Assembly: GCA_002803225.1 (NCBI GenBank)
Contig: NXFV01001318.1
Coordinates: forward strand, 1-10,362
Source: Gamarada debralockiae
Lineage: Eukaryota > Ascomycota > Leotiomycetes > Helotiales > Hyphodiscaceae
Direction: 5' to 3'
Length of the DNA stretch: 10,362 nucleotides
Part shown: positions 1 through 8,421 of the stretch, piece by piece
How the letters are laid out: every line of letters starts with the position of its first letter
Position numbering within the stretch: the stretch's first letter is position 1
The notes under the pieces: generated by a model
Database searches by the model: none
Seen by the model: the letters and a program-made list of their open reading frames with translations, nothing else
Told to the model about the DNA's origin: nothing
Program-made: the position numbers and the translations under genes

Positions 1-139
1 TATATAATATAAGCGCACTAGTACTATAGAACCTCTTTTTAATATAATTACTATTATCTCCCTTCCCCTGTTACTACTTCTCTGATATACAGTAATCCCT
101 CCTGCTGCCCTCCAGCTACTAGTAGCTGTTACAAATAGA
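1..139. other. Unassigned sequence left of the gypsy RT
   Basis: No gene is supported here. The RT frame of the neighbouring gypsy remnant is readable down to about position 140 and then cannot be followed: the expected YxDD active-site box is not found. Positions 61-120 look less RIP-affected than their surroundings, keeping several CAG, CTG and CCAG words. This could be a different fragment joined to the truncated retrotransposon, or a rearranged part of it. The window edge prevents a decision. Confidence 0.4.
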
Positions 140-900
140 ATATTATTTATAAACTATTACTAAGTTATAGGACTATTCGTTAAATTAAAGAGGAGTATAT
201 TATACTAGTAGGAGCTGTACTAGGTACGAAACGTAGTTAGGGCGCGGCTAGATTCCTTAATATATATATAGTAAAAAGCTTATTGTATATTAAGCTTTGT
301 AAAGACCTTAGCTTTAATAAGCTTAGCTAGTGTCTTATTAATTAAGGGCAAGGGGTACTAGTCCTTCTTTGTAATAGTATTTAGCTTCCTAAAGTTAATA
401 TAAAACTATAGCCTACTATTTAGCTTCTTAATAAATATAATAGGTACTTTAAATAGTTCTTATAATACTAAGATAAAGCCTTTAACTAAGTTCTTGATTA
501 AGTATTTCTTAATAGTCTATAGCTCTTCTATAGTCTAGCTCTAAAGTAAGGTCTTCATTAGGTAGTTCTTAGTTGTAAGCTCGATTTTATAGTTATATAA
601 GTATAATAAAGGAAACTCATTAAAGGCTACTTTTAAGAAAACGTCCTTGAACTCCTTATATTATAGCGGGAGTAATACTTATATAAGCTCTATATCTTCT
701 TAGTCCTTAATCTCTATATATTACTATCCTTCCGCTAGCTCCTTCTTGTTAATTATCTAGTCTACCTTATTTAAGGACATAGAGAAGACTATAGCTTTAC
801 GTTATTATATATTAAAGTAAAAGCCTATAATACTAATTAAACTAATATTAATAGTAATAGTAATATCTCGGTTAGTTAAGCTTATTACTGACTTCGCCTG
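140..900 (-). pseudogene. Degenerate gypsy reverse transcriptase (N-terminal part)
   Basis: One minus frame (codon low positions = 1 mod 3) can be followed across the region. In order it contains a YKEFKDVF-like segment at about 637-660, an IKKYL..NLVKGFI-type segment near 470-520, a NFRKLNTITKKD block near 361-400, the YPLPLI box near 330-350, the FTKLNI box (motif A) near 286-303, and FNLTNSPIT, the RIP product of the conserved FGLTNGPAT, near 160-186. These are hallmark blocks of Ty3/gypsy RT. The motif A catalytic Asp reads Asn (AAT, minus strand, 289-291), a CpA-type transition. Many Gln and Trp codons have become stops. Palm motif C (YxDD) is missing, so the gene is both mutated and truncated. 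Confidence 0.85.
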
Positions 901-1499
901 TTAGAGGGAGGGCGAAGGGGTCTTCCTAGTAAGCTCTTATTCTATTGTCTAAAGACTATCTCTAAAGTCTTACTTATAGTATTTAAGGAATATTAAATAA
1001 TATCTATAGGGGATAGCTATTACTAAAGGGGAGTCTAAGCCTTAAGAAGAGCCTTGTTAGCTCAAGTTAATAAGAGGCTAGTTTAAGGCCTATATAAGGT
1101 ATATATCGCGTTCTAAATTTCCCCTACTAGATAAGGGAAATTAACTAGGAGATAGTTATTTTGGATTTCCTAGCCTTAGCCTAGGAAATAGAGTAAGGGG
1201 TTATAGTATAGATAGTTTATAGGATATACTCTTCTTAGTAGATACTAAGACGCGGGGTTTCTCTAGAATACTATAGGCTAGATATAATTTATACTTCTAT
1301 TCTATTAGCGCTTATCTTTGACTACTAAAAGTTAGTTAATTCTCTTAATATTATATATATATTCCTAATTTAAGTATTATAATAGTTATAGCAGCTGCTA
1401 TCTAGTTATAACTATTTACTTTACAAAAGAAAGAGTTAGGGGCATCTCTTTTAACTACTTTAAAAGATACGTACTTATATTTAACTTAAGATACTAGTA
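901..1499 (-). other. Pol linker between protease and RT, no recognisable domain
   Basis: This gene-free stretch of about 600 bases lies between the protease and RT remnants of the gypsy element. A protease-RT spacer of roughly this length is common in fungal gypsy Pol proteins. I can follow the RT frame leftward from about 900, but between there and 1500 no conserved block is recognisable. The reading frame changes somewhere within it. I see no promoter, RNA gene or separate insertion. Confidence 0.45.
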
Positions 1500-1760
1500 A
1501 TATATTAAGTTCCTTCTAATAATAATATCTTAGCTTAAGGAGTCTAGAATTATTAATAGGTAGTTATAGTAAGTTTTACCTTCTATAGTCAGGTTAACGA
1601 GAATATAATAGGTAGCTAATATACTAGGTACTCCGTTATAGCCTTGGATAGGCACGGCCTTAGGCAGTAAATACTACTAAAGATCAAATCGTCTTACGAG
1701 TACATTAGTGATAATATAGCCTATATATATATAGCCACTGGCTCTAGTATCAAATAATAC
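1500..1760 (-). pseudogene. Degenerate gypsy aspartic protease
   Basis: The minus-strand frame (codon low positions = 0 mod 3) reads DTRASG at 1734-1751, the RIP version of the retropepsin active site DTGASG, with the catalytic Asp codon (1749-1751) intact and Gly changed to Arg. About 60-75 residues later it reads DIIIRRN with the Asp codon at 1527-1529, matching the DIIIGRNW strand that closes fungal gypsy proteases. A QGYNGVPS segment between them fits the flap region. The dimeric enzyme would cleave the Gag-Pol precursor. The copy cannot be active: several in-frame stops and the Gly changes would abolish it. It sits in a different frame from the Gag upstream. Confidence 0.8.
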
Positions 1761-1916
1761 TTATAGTTAAGTAAAGAATCTATTCTTTATTATTATATAT
1801 AGGAATAAGAACTAATTACTGCCTAGTAGCTTTGATAAATCGATTTCTTATAGGTCAAAGAACTAGGGGTTAATACTATTAGCTAAAAAGGAGTCTTCCT
1901 TTAGCTAAAGTAGTTT

Positions 1917-2680
1917 TTTAGCTACTCTATGTTATTATTACTAATATTCTTTACACTTAACTTAATGTTTTCAATATTATCTAGTCCTCCTTCCCTAGTA
2001 AACTAGAACTTATTAATAAGCCCTAGTCTTTTCCGTTTAGGATAGTCACGTGAGATATACCTAGGCTCCTCGCAGTTAAAATACTTACTAGTAGTAGTAA
2101 GGCTCTTTAGATAGACGTTATTAGGAGTCTGACCCTTATTAGCGTAAGCTAGTAAGCTCTCTTATAGGGGAGTTTTTTGTCTTGTACGTTTAGAGACAAG
2201 TATTCTAGTCGGAAATAAAGGCGTTATTTAAGCGTCCTTAGTCCGGCTTAATACCCCTATTTGCTAATTTAGCATAATTTCCTTTATACAAAGAGAACGG
2301 TTTTATTAGTCTACTAGTAGTAGTCGGGCTACTAGTACTTAGTAGCTAAGGTTCAAATTAGATAGAATAGCCTTAATATCATATCTAAGTTATATACTAA
2401 TCTTGCCTAGTAGAGAGCTAAAATAGGAGACCTAGGGGATCTCCGCTTTACTAGCTAGCTCTATAAACCTAGCATAGAACTACTTGAACGTATTAGTACT
2501 TTTTATCTAGTATTCCTAAAATACTAATTCGCTATTAAGCTTTTTATTAGGATCCGTAAACTAGATAGCTAGATAGTCTATTATTTCCTTTATAGTAGTC
2601 TATTTATTAGTAGCGTTTGCCTTTATCTAGGGGGTAAGATATCTAAGGACGTTACTAAGAGTATTGTTGAAAACTGGATT
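1917..2680 (-). pseudogene. Degenerate gypsy Gag with CCHC zinc knuckle
   Basis: A single minus frame (codon low positions = 2 mod 3) runs from NPVFNN (about 2663-2680) through a DPNKKLNSEL block (2537-2554 and onward) and a TFKQFYARFIELA block, typical of the retrotransposon Gag capsid-like domain, to a basic tail. The zinc knuckle at 2042-2086 reads K-Y-F-N-C-E-E-P-R-Y-I-S-R-D-Y. Against CX2CX4HX4C, the second Cys survives while the first Cys, the His and the last Cys are all Tyr. Each is explained by a single CpA to TpA transition. Gag would form the particle and bind RNA. The N-terminus is uncertain; the same frame may extend to about 2786. Confidence 0.8.
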
Positions 2681-2823
2681 ACTACCTAGCTATCACGTGA
2701 CTAGTTATATGGTACTAGTAGTGTATTTAATCAGGAACTCAGGGATGTTTATCCGAAGTTTAGCCGATCAGTATTCGCTTAGTTAGCAGGGGTATTTTGT
2801 TTTAGAAGGTTCTAGAAGATCCT

Positions 2824-3064
2824 AGAATTTGTATTTGTAATATACTTGTACTAGCTATTAAGCTTACGCTTTGATTAGTAATTAGTCTATTGCTTACTAA
2901 TCATGATTTGTAAGCTAGTACTAGTATTAGTAATAGTTGCCACCCTGATTTATAAGCGATTTTTGCTACTTGATTTCTAATCAAGTATTCTAATGTATTC
3001 TAATTGATTACAAATCTGGTTTAAACCTATTTGTAAGCTAGTTGATTTGTAAGATGATTTATAA
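2824..3064. repeat. Cluster of short GATTTGTAAG-like repeats
   Basis: At least six related copies of a 9-15 base word occur here. They are GATTTGTAAGCTAGT at 2905-2919, ATTTGTAAGCTAGT at 3029-3042, GATTTGTAAG at 3044-3053, GATTTATAAG at 2947-2956, GATTTATAA at 3056-3064, and an inverted TTACAAATC at 3008-3016. The TTATAA forms are what CpA-type RIP would make from TTGTAA on the opposite strand. Such clusters are seen in LTR U3 regions and in subterminal regions of DNA transposons. The cluster ends about 30 bases before a TATA box, which favours a promoter or U3 role. No gene is seen between 2790 and 3090. Confidence 0.5.
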
Positions 3065-3096
3065 TAAGGCGAACCTACTAGAACTAGGAGACCTAG

Positions 3097-3103
3097 TATA
3101 TAA
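3097..3103 (+). promoter_or_regulatory. Probable TATA box of a plus-strand promoter
   Basis: TATATAA is followed within about 10 bases by a pyrimidine-rich tract (CTCTCTCGCCCTCC) and then by TTCAATAATTCAATC-like sequence. This is a common layout of filamentous fungal core promoters and of fungal LTRs. It lies about 145 bases upstream of the likely original start codon of the plus-strand frame at 3246. It could be the U3/R junction of an LTR rather than a gene promoter. Confidence 0.45.
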
Positions 3104-3245
3104 GTAGGCTCTCTCGCCCTCCTTAGATAGTTTTCAAGTTCAATAATTCAATCATTTATACTACTACCTTTTAGGCCTAACAGCCAATACTATTTAACCT
3201 TACTACTTTCGTCTTAGCGCCAACATCACGTGCTATCATACCTCC

Positions 3246-4265
3246 ATAGCCAACAAGTATAGTTATATATATAGTTAACCTTATCTTACTTAGAGTTAAA
3301 ATAATTGCTATTAGACTAGAATTTGCCTTTTATTTAAGCTCGCTATTAGTTAAAGAAGAGCTCTTTATCTCGTTTGTTTAGCTCTTTTAAGTCTAGGAGC
3401 TTTAGGCTACGCTTCTTTTATAGGACTATAGTAGTAGCTCTACTATTAGCCTATAGAGTTTACTATAGGAGATAGAACAATATTCCTTGGGTAACTAGCT
3501 TATCCGTTAGGGGCAGCGAGCAGTTATATTACTATTGTCCGTTATAAGTACAATAGGGAGTAGTAGCTCTTTGTAAGCTACGAAGAGAGGAAGAGGGGCG
3601 CATATCACGCCTATTACTCGACTCTATATTACTACTAGAAAGGGATTAAGGGGGCCGCTTTACTAGCTATCTTTTTAGCGCCTAAATATATTCTTCTTAG
3701 GCCTAGTTTTACTCGAACTATTCTTTCTGGGTATGCCTTTTGTAAGGAGGCTTTATATAAGTAGTATCTCTACTCTTTCCGCTACGTATAGTAGGGACTT
3801 CTCCCGAGTTAGTATACTCAATAAGCTTAATACTCTATAGTGTTTTGGTCGATAGGTAATTATCTTGCCTAAAGGGTTAGCGACTAGGACTTACGTTATT
3901 ATCTATAGTATTTATTAATTAGGGTTTTGTACTAATAGCTTGTCTGTCTAGTAGGTGATACTAAAAGGTCGGATAGTTAGCTCCTTGTAAGACTAACTCT
4001 TTAGTAGTCCTACTACTAGCTAGGATATTTACTATCTTCCTAGACGTTATAGTTGAGCTTTAGATTATATAACAGCTGTACTAGATAAGACCTAAAGGAA
4101 TAGGTGAACGCTCGTTTATATTGAGAATCTAAAGCTAAAGAAAGAAGAAGAAGAAGAGAGCTTCATAAGAAGCTCGAGCTTATATATAGGACCTAGGACT
4201 ATACTAATACAGGGTCCTTACTGGCGCGAGCTAATAAGGGTCCTAAATATAGCAGCTCTAGTTGA
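3246..4265 (+). pseudogene. Unidentified RIP-degraded reading frame, about 340 codons
   Basis: I do not recognise this protein. A plus-strand frame (codon starts divisible by 3) gives plausible protein when TAG/TAA stops are read as former Gln codons. It runs from an ATA at 3246-3248 in a good fungal start context (CTCCATAGCC, which would be CTCCATGGCC before one transition) to a TGA at 4263-4265. It has a hydrophobic patch near 3370-3440, a YKYNRE segment near 3535, a relatively stop-poor stretch from about 3560 to 3765 rich in Tyr, Leu, Lys and Arg (for example SYEERKRGAYHAYYS), and a strongly basic C-terminal part (KAKERRRRREL) near 4130-4160. About 37-43% GC in two hand-counted lines makes it less degraded than the gypsy fragment. 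It may belong to the element whose promoter and GC hairpin flank it, or be a captured host gene. An intron or another start is possible. Confidence 0.35.
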
Positions 4266-4290
4266 TTTCCCCCGCCGGGCGGGGGAAATC
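4264..4290. repeat. Perfect GC-rich hairpin, 13-bp arms
   Basis: GATTTCCCCCGCC (4264-4276) and its exact reverse complement (4278-4290) are separated by a single G. This would form a very stable stem in an otherwise AT-rich region. It overlaps the stop of the unidentified frame at 3246-4265. It could be a terminal structure of a mobile element or a transcript-end hairpin. The arms are not RIP-altered. Confidence 0.75.
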
Positions 4291-4294
4291 CCGT

Positions 4295-4319
4295 ATCACG
4301 TGATTCGCGCGCCGTGACA
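4295..4319. other. Palindrome ATCACGTGAT plus CGCGCG and CGTGACA: probable element end
   Basis: A 10-bp palindrome at 4295-4304 (core CACGTG) is followed by CGCGCGCC and CGTGACA, which ends at 4319. On the minus strand this starts TGTCACGG, and LTRs commonly begin with TG. Base composition collapses immediately afterwards, so 4319 is a good candidate for the boundary of the element to the left. No matching partner end was found in the window, so the class of element is open. Confidence 0.4.
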
Positions 4320-4792
4320 AATAAAGACTTAATAAAATAATTTAATAAAGTCTTTTAGTTTAATTTATTTATATTAAATAGATAAGACTAATATATTAAG
4401 GAAAGAGTAAGTATACTTTATATAATTATTATTATAGTTATAGTACTTCTTCTTTAATATAGTAAAGAAAACCTTCTTATTAAATAGCTTATTAGTATAT
4501 TCTAGTATAGCTTTAATATTATTATAAAGGATAATATTAATATAGCGAAGGATATACTTATATTTATCTTCTTTAATATAATTTTAATCTTTAAAAAAAG
4601 TAAGAATATTATTAACCTAGTAAGTAGCTCCTTATTTATTAAAGATAAGACTAGTAAAGATAGGAGTTAGTATTACTATATATAATATAATAATATTATC
4701 TATAGGTTTATTAAAAGATATTTTAAGTAATAATTTACTTAATATAAAAGGGTTAAATTACTATTATTTTTATAGGTTTTATTAATTTCTTA
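4320..4792. other. Extremely AT-rich, heavily RIP-degraded target DNA (left half)
   Basis: Two 60-base lines counted by hand give about 8% GC (4321-4380) and 18% GC (4381-4440), far below the flanking elements. Apart from the weak minus-strand frame at 4374-4682 I see no gene. An 8-bp inverted repeat, AAAGACTT (4323-4330) and AAGTCTTT (4348-4355), lies at its left edge and may be chance in such sequence. This stretch continues across the LINE insertion at 9952-10362 and probably represents one older repeat. Confidence 0.6.
4374..4682 (-). pseudogene. Possible Gag-like coding remnant in the AT-rich repeat
   Basis: One minus frame of about 103 codons has only two or three internal stops before its TAA at 4374-4376. 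In DNA of this composition about ten would be expected by chance, so it probably derives from coding sequence. It reads GATYxVNNILTFFKD near 4590-4635, then KYKYILRYINIIL and ILEYTNKLFNKKVFFTILKKKYY. The spacing of Lys/Tyr/Ile-rich helices loosely resembles the Gag domain of fungal LTR retrotransposons, but I cannot assign a family. The Asn, Lys, Ile and Tyr bias is what extreme C-to-T and G-to-A change would give. The frame may continue on the other side of the LINE, though I found no clear continuation. Confidence 0.3.
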
Positions 4793-4804
4793 ACTATTAC
4801 TATT
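4793..4804. repeat. Target-site duplication, copy next to the LINE 3' end
   Basis: ACTATTACTATT is repeated exactly at 9940-9951, at the far end of the LINE, and abuts the tetranucleotide tail. Twelve bases is a normal length for a target duplication made by an APE-type non-LTR retrotransposon. Chance is a concern because ACTATT words are common here, but the position at both independently deduced ends supports it. Confidence 0.75.
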
Positions 4805-4832
4805 GATTAATTGATTGATTAATTGATTAATT
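4805..4832 (-). repeat. Tetranucleotide 3' tail of the LINE, (AATC/AATT)x7
   Basis: On the minus strand the 28 bases are exactly seven tetramers: AATT, AATC, AATT, AATC, AATC, AATT, AATC. AATC followed by A contains a CpA, so the AATT units are what RIP would produce from a pure (AATC)7 array. The run begins flush against the target-site duplication. Some non-LTR elements end in short tandem repeats rather than poly(A), and this is such a tail. Confidence 0.8.
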
Positions 4833-5035
4833 CTTACACTAATATAGCTAAAGAGCTACGCAGGAAACTATATTACAATACCCTAGGAAACCTCTCCGGA
4901 CAAAAACCTAGGACCTGCCTATCTACTTGCCTACTATTTGTCGGCGCGCCGCCAGCGTTCTAAAGCCTAGTTTTTAGCCAAAGCTATACTAAGAACCCCA
5001 ATATATCACTCAACTAAGGACCCCCGGCCTACTCC
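4833..5035 (-). other. LINE 3' UTR
   Basis: This lies between the likely ORF2 stop (5036-5038) and the tetranucleotide tail. It holds a GC-rich GGCGCGCC palindrome at 4943-4950. No further reading frame is recognisable. By analogy with other LINEs the 3' end of the RNA would be recognised by the ORF2 reverse transcriptase, but no specific structure is evident to me. Confidence 0.55.
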
Positions 5036-8000
5036 TTACTCCCACTAGTCTCTCGCCAGTATCTCGCCACCTTTATATAAGAGCTGCCTTACTACATTAT
5101 ATTACCTTAGCCTTCCTATTTTAATAAACTACTTTACTATTACTACTGTCGTTCTCTTGTCAAAAAGTAGCTTACAAGTGTTTAGTATATAGCCAAGACT
5201 CTCCCTTTCCTCTAAAAGATACTCCTTAATTATATGTCAAGCTATCTCAGCGCTAATGTTATACTAGTACCTTACTAACTCGACTCTAAGGACTTTTATC
5301 CTTCTTAAGAAAAGTACTAGTCTAATGTACTTTATACGCATTTAGACTAGTATCGAGCTCTTAGCTTTCCTTAAACTATAATAAAGATCTAAGATCTCCG
5401 CTAATAGCTTACTATTAATTCAATTAGCTTATAGTGGCCACTTGTCAACTTTCTTCCTTTTCTTCTACTCCTAAAGTACTGCTATTTGTGCCTTCAAGCC
5501 GCGCTGTCTCACAGCTGGCAGTTCGTTAGCGTTTAGCTAAGAAGCTACTTATTAACCCTTTGCCTGCCCTAGAGTAAGTCTTAGCCCCTTTTGTCTTCTC
5601 CCTTGTAGCTTACTTTTAATCACCCTATAGGCCTTCTCGATTTCCTGCTATTGTTCTAAGCCAGCTAGTCTTTAGCAAAAGCCTACTACTAGACTATATA
5701 AGTATAAGTCTAGCGGTAGGACAAACGCCTTAACTTCTAGATTCTAGATAGGAGTTGCCCTAAAGGCCCCTAAGACTATACAAAGGCACTTGTTTTGTAA
5801 GATCTAAAGCTTCTTTACTTGTCCCTTTAGCTTGTCCCTTTTACTTTGGCTTTTAATCGGCGAGAACTAGGCTAACGCCCTATATGTTATCGCTAGTCTA
5901 ACGACCGCTATAAAGACTTGCCTAGCTATACAAAATAAGGCCCCCTATGTAAAGGCTGCTACTTGTAAAAGAGCTTTAATATGCGCTAGCATTTTGTTTT
6001 GTGTTCACTAGTAATACACTCCTTATTTAAGTTTAGGGTCTAGCTAGACCCTAAGAATCTTAACCTCTTTGCTTAGCTAAAGTTCTGTATCGCTTAGCTA
6101 GATAGTCGCCACTAAGTTAAAGGCTGTTCACCGGCGAGTAAAATAGATTAGCTTGTATTTCTATAGGTTAAAGCTTGTGCTAGACCTCTTCACTTAGTCA
6201 ATGTAATACTAATATAATATCTTAAGTCGTTTGCAATTCGCCTTTGTAGATTTGCTGTATACTAGAAGGTTAGCGTCATCTACAAACCCTACTGTAAATG
6301 CATTAAGGTATAGGTTATTATATACTTTAAAGAGCTTAGTATTATAAAATAAGTATAATATTAGGGAAAGAAGTGACCCTTGCAAGACGCTAGCTATTAT
6401 TTAAAAGGCCTTTGTCTCCTCGCCTTATATTAGAAGTATCGTTCTTCTTCTAGATATAAATGTTTGGACCTAGTGTATTAGCCAAGCTAAGATCTTATGC
6501 TTCTAAAGAATGTCTAGTAAGTAGTTAGTGTAGATTGTATTAAAGGCCCCTAAGACATCTAAAGACAATAATAATAAGACATACTTCCCTAAGCTCTATA
6601 TAGTGTGGACTTGCTTAGTTAGTAGCTCGAGGGCGGTTTCTGCTAACCTGCCTTTTTGCGCCCCTATCTAGTAGTTAGGCAATAGCTAGTAGGTCTCTAC
6701 TAGCTCTTAAATCCTAAAGGCTGTTACTAACTCGATAATCTTGCCTATAGTACTAAGTAGTGCTATTAAGCGCTATAAGCCTAGCGCGCTATATGTTACT
6801 TTCCCTAGTTTCTTTAGTATAACTGTCCTAGCTAACTAAAACCTCTTTAAGTAATAGCTTGCGTTTTAGCAAAGGGTAGTTAAGCCTGTGACAACTAATA
6901 TAAGTGGCTTTCCTATCGCCTGTAAAAAGCTAGCGAAAATATTATCAAGGCCAAGCGCTCTCTATAGTTTTAGTAAGCGAAAGGCTATTCTTACTTCCTC
7001 TTTTAAAGTAAGGTTATTTAAGTATAAGGGATCTATAAATGTCTCTACTACAAAAGTATAATCTTAAATATTACTAAGGTTTACTTTTGTCTAAGGGTAA
7101 AAGCACTAGTAGAGCGCTAGCGCTTTCTTAGTGACTGTCTTGGCTAGCCCGTTAGCTATATCTAGGTCTAGTATAATAAAAAGCTCTAGGGGTCGCCCCC
7201 CCTTTTCCCTTACTCACTTAGCAAGGCGCTAAACACCTTCTGGCGACTTAGTAACTTTGTGAACTATGTCTCGAAAAGACTACTACTTATTCTAGGCAAT
7301 CTATCTCCTCTTTAATCGTTTGCTCTCTAGCTACTAATCATAGAAGTATAAATCTCTAGTTACTATATGTGCCTATCTAAACTATCGTGACTCTTGAACG
7401 TGCTTTCTAATCTCATATGTCCACTAGGGAGTAGCTTTCTTTGATGGGTATAACTATAGGACTATCTTACCGGCTAGCTACTAAATAAACTCTAGTAAGT
7501 AGCTAGTGTAGGCCTCGATATAATTCGCTATCGCCGCGATATTGGCCTCTAGAGGCTGTAAGTGCTCTACCCCTATACGTACTACACTAGCGTCTAAGTC
7601 CTTCTAGTTCTTGCGCTAGACCACTAGTGCCAGCTAGGCTTCAGCTACAAGCCAAGTAACCACTAGGAAGTAGTCTAAACCTTAATTAAGTCCTGGGTTA
7701 GCGTGGCAGGCTATTAAGTAGTCGGCTAAAAGCTCGCTAGCAAATGCTAGGTCGATAGTACTATAGGCCCCTCTTACCTCCCAGGTGACCTCCCCTTTTA
7801 GAGTAGCTAGTAATAGCCTAATAAGTTCTAGGTTGTAGACTAGCTAATTAACAGCGTCATAATACACTAGATTAGAGATTCTGCTCTATAAAGGATAGTA
7901 AAGATTAAAGTCGCTAATAATTAAGTACTCCTCTTCCTTTCCTAGTAAAGCTAGGAGAAGTAGAGCTAGCGAGTTGTAGGCTATTGTCTATTAACTGCCT

Positions 8001-8389
8001 AGTAGTTTATAATAGATACTATAAATATAAGTAATAAAGTCTCTAAGCTTAAGAGTAACTAAACACAAGTCTAGGCTATAAAACGCTACTATCTAGCTAT
8101 TTAAGCTAATTTTCTTATTAATATAGAGGTATACTCTACTCTCTTTAAGGGGGAATACTAGGTAAAAGCTCCTATAATTTAAGAGGTATATAGATAAGAT
8201 AAAAGGGTTCTACTATAGTTCTTGTACTATAATAATATTAAAGTCCTCTATTCGAGGGTCTTTAAAGAGCGGGATTATAACCTTGTCTTTGCTTTTCTAT
8301 ACGTTATACTAAAGGATACATAGCTCCTTTATTAGGTAGGCGCCGGTATATCTCTAATAAGTAGTCCTCGTATATCTTGGCTCCCCTAT
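5036..8389 (-). pseudogene. LINE ORF2: APE endonuclease, reverse transcriptase, CCHC (RIP-inactivated)
   Basis: All motifs share one frame (codon low positions = 2 mod 3), so about 3.35 kb show no net frameshift. APE endonuclease: YNV at 8300-8308, QE in the following block, SDFN (from GDFN) at 7904-7915 with Asp intact, STIDLAFAS at 7736-7762, and the catalytic His of the SDH box read as Tyr at 7670-7672. Reverse transcriptase: LGLDNIFASFLQ block near 6930, motif A LDVLGAFNT with Asp at 6557-6559, LQGSLLS near 6365-6388, and motif C FVDDAN at 6269-6286 with both Asp intact. The C-terminal zinc motif C-x-C-x8-H-x4-C is at 5219-5269; its three Cys are now Tyr or equivalent and the His survives. 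No RNase H motifs are seen. The protein would nick DNA and prime reverse transcription on the RNA. The start is uncertain: an ATA at 8387-8389 is a candidate former ATG. Dozens of stops inactivate it. Confidence 0.85.
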
Positions 8390-8421
8390 AGGGCAGTATT
8401 ATTCTAGCGGGGCTTGCCTAG

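Larger units (their letters stand above)
140..2790 (-). mobile_element. RIP-mutated Ty3/gypsy LTR retrotransposon fragment
   Basis: Read on the minus strand, the order is Gag, CCHC zinc knuckle, retroviral-type aspartic protease, linker, reverse transcriptase, as in Metaviridae-type (Ty3/gypsy) elements. No RNase H or integrase is visible because the homology stops inside the RT near 140. The frames differ: Gag is in one minus frame, protease in a second and RT in a third. So there are at least two frame changes, between about 1917 and 1751 and between about 1500 and 900. These may be old indels or natural Gag-Pol frame changes. One 60-base line in the RT counts to about 27% GC. No convincing LTR pair or primer-binding site was found; the right end near 2790 is an estimate. 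Confidence 0.85.

Noticed and set aside
124..137. CTGTTACAAATAG resembles CCGTGACAAATAA at 4312-4324, as if two copies of an element end
   Set aside because: One difference is a G/T transversion that RIP cannot make, similarity does not extend beyond about 13 bases, and the left copy lies at the end of the RT frame.
3230..4265. Starship captain (DUF3435 tyrosine recombinase) for the unidentified frame
   Set aside because: I could not find the R...HxxR...Y catalytic pattern, and about 340 codons is short for a captain. No positive evidence.
4264..4290. Hairpin as a Helitron 3' end
   Set aside because: Helitron 3' hairpins are followed by CTRR at the terminus. On the minus strand a CTAG follows closely, but CTAG is among the commonest words in this RIP-mutated window, and no Rep/helicase frame or 5' TC end was found.
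5761..6556. The 16-base string TAAAGGCCCCTAAGAC occurs at 5761-5776 and 6541-6556
   Set aside because: Both copies encode similar short LGAF-type peptides in ORF2 (GAFRA and GAFNT contexts). No flanking similarity exists, so this is coincidence within coding sequence.
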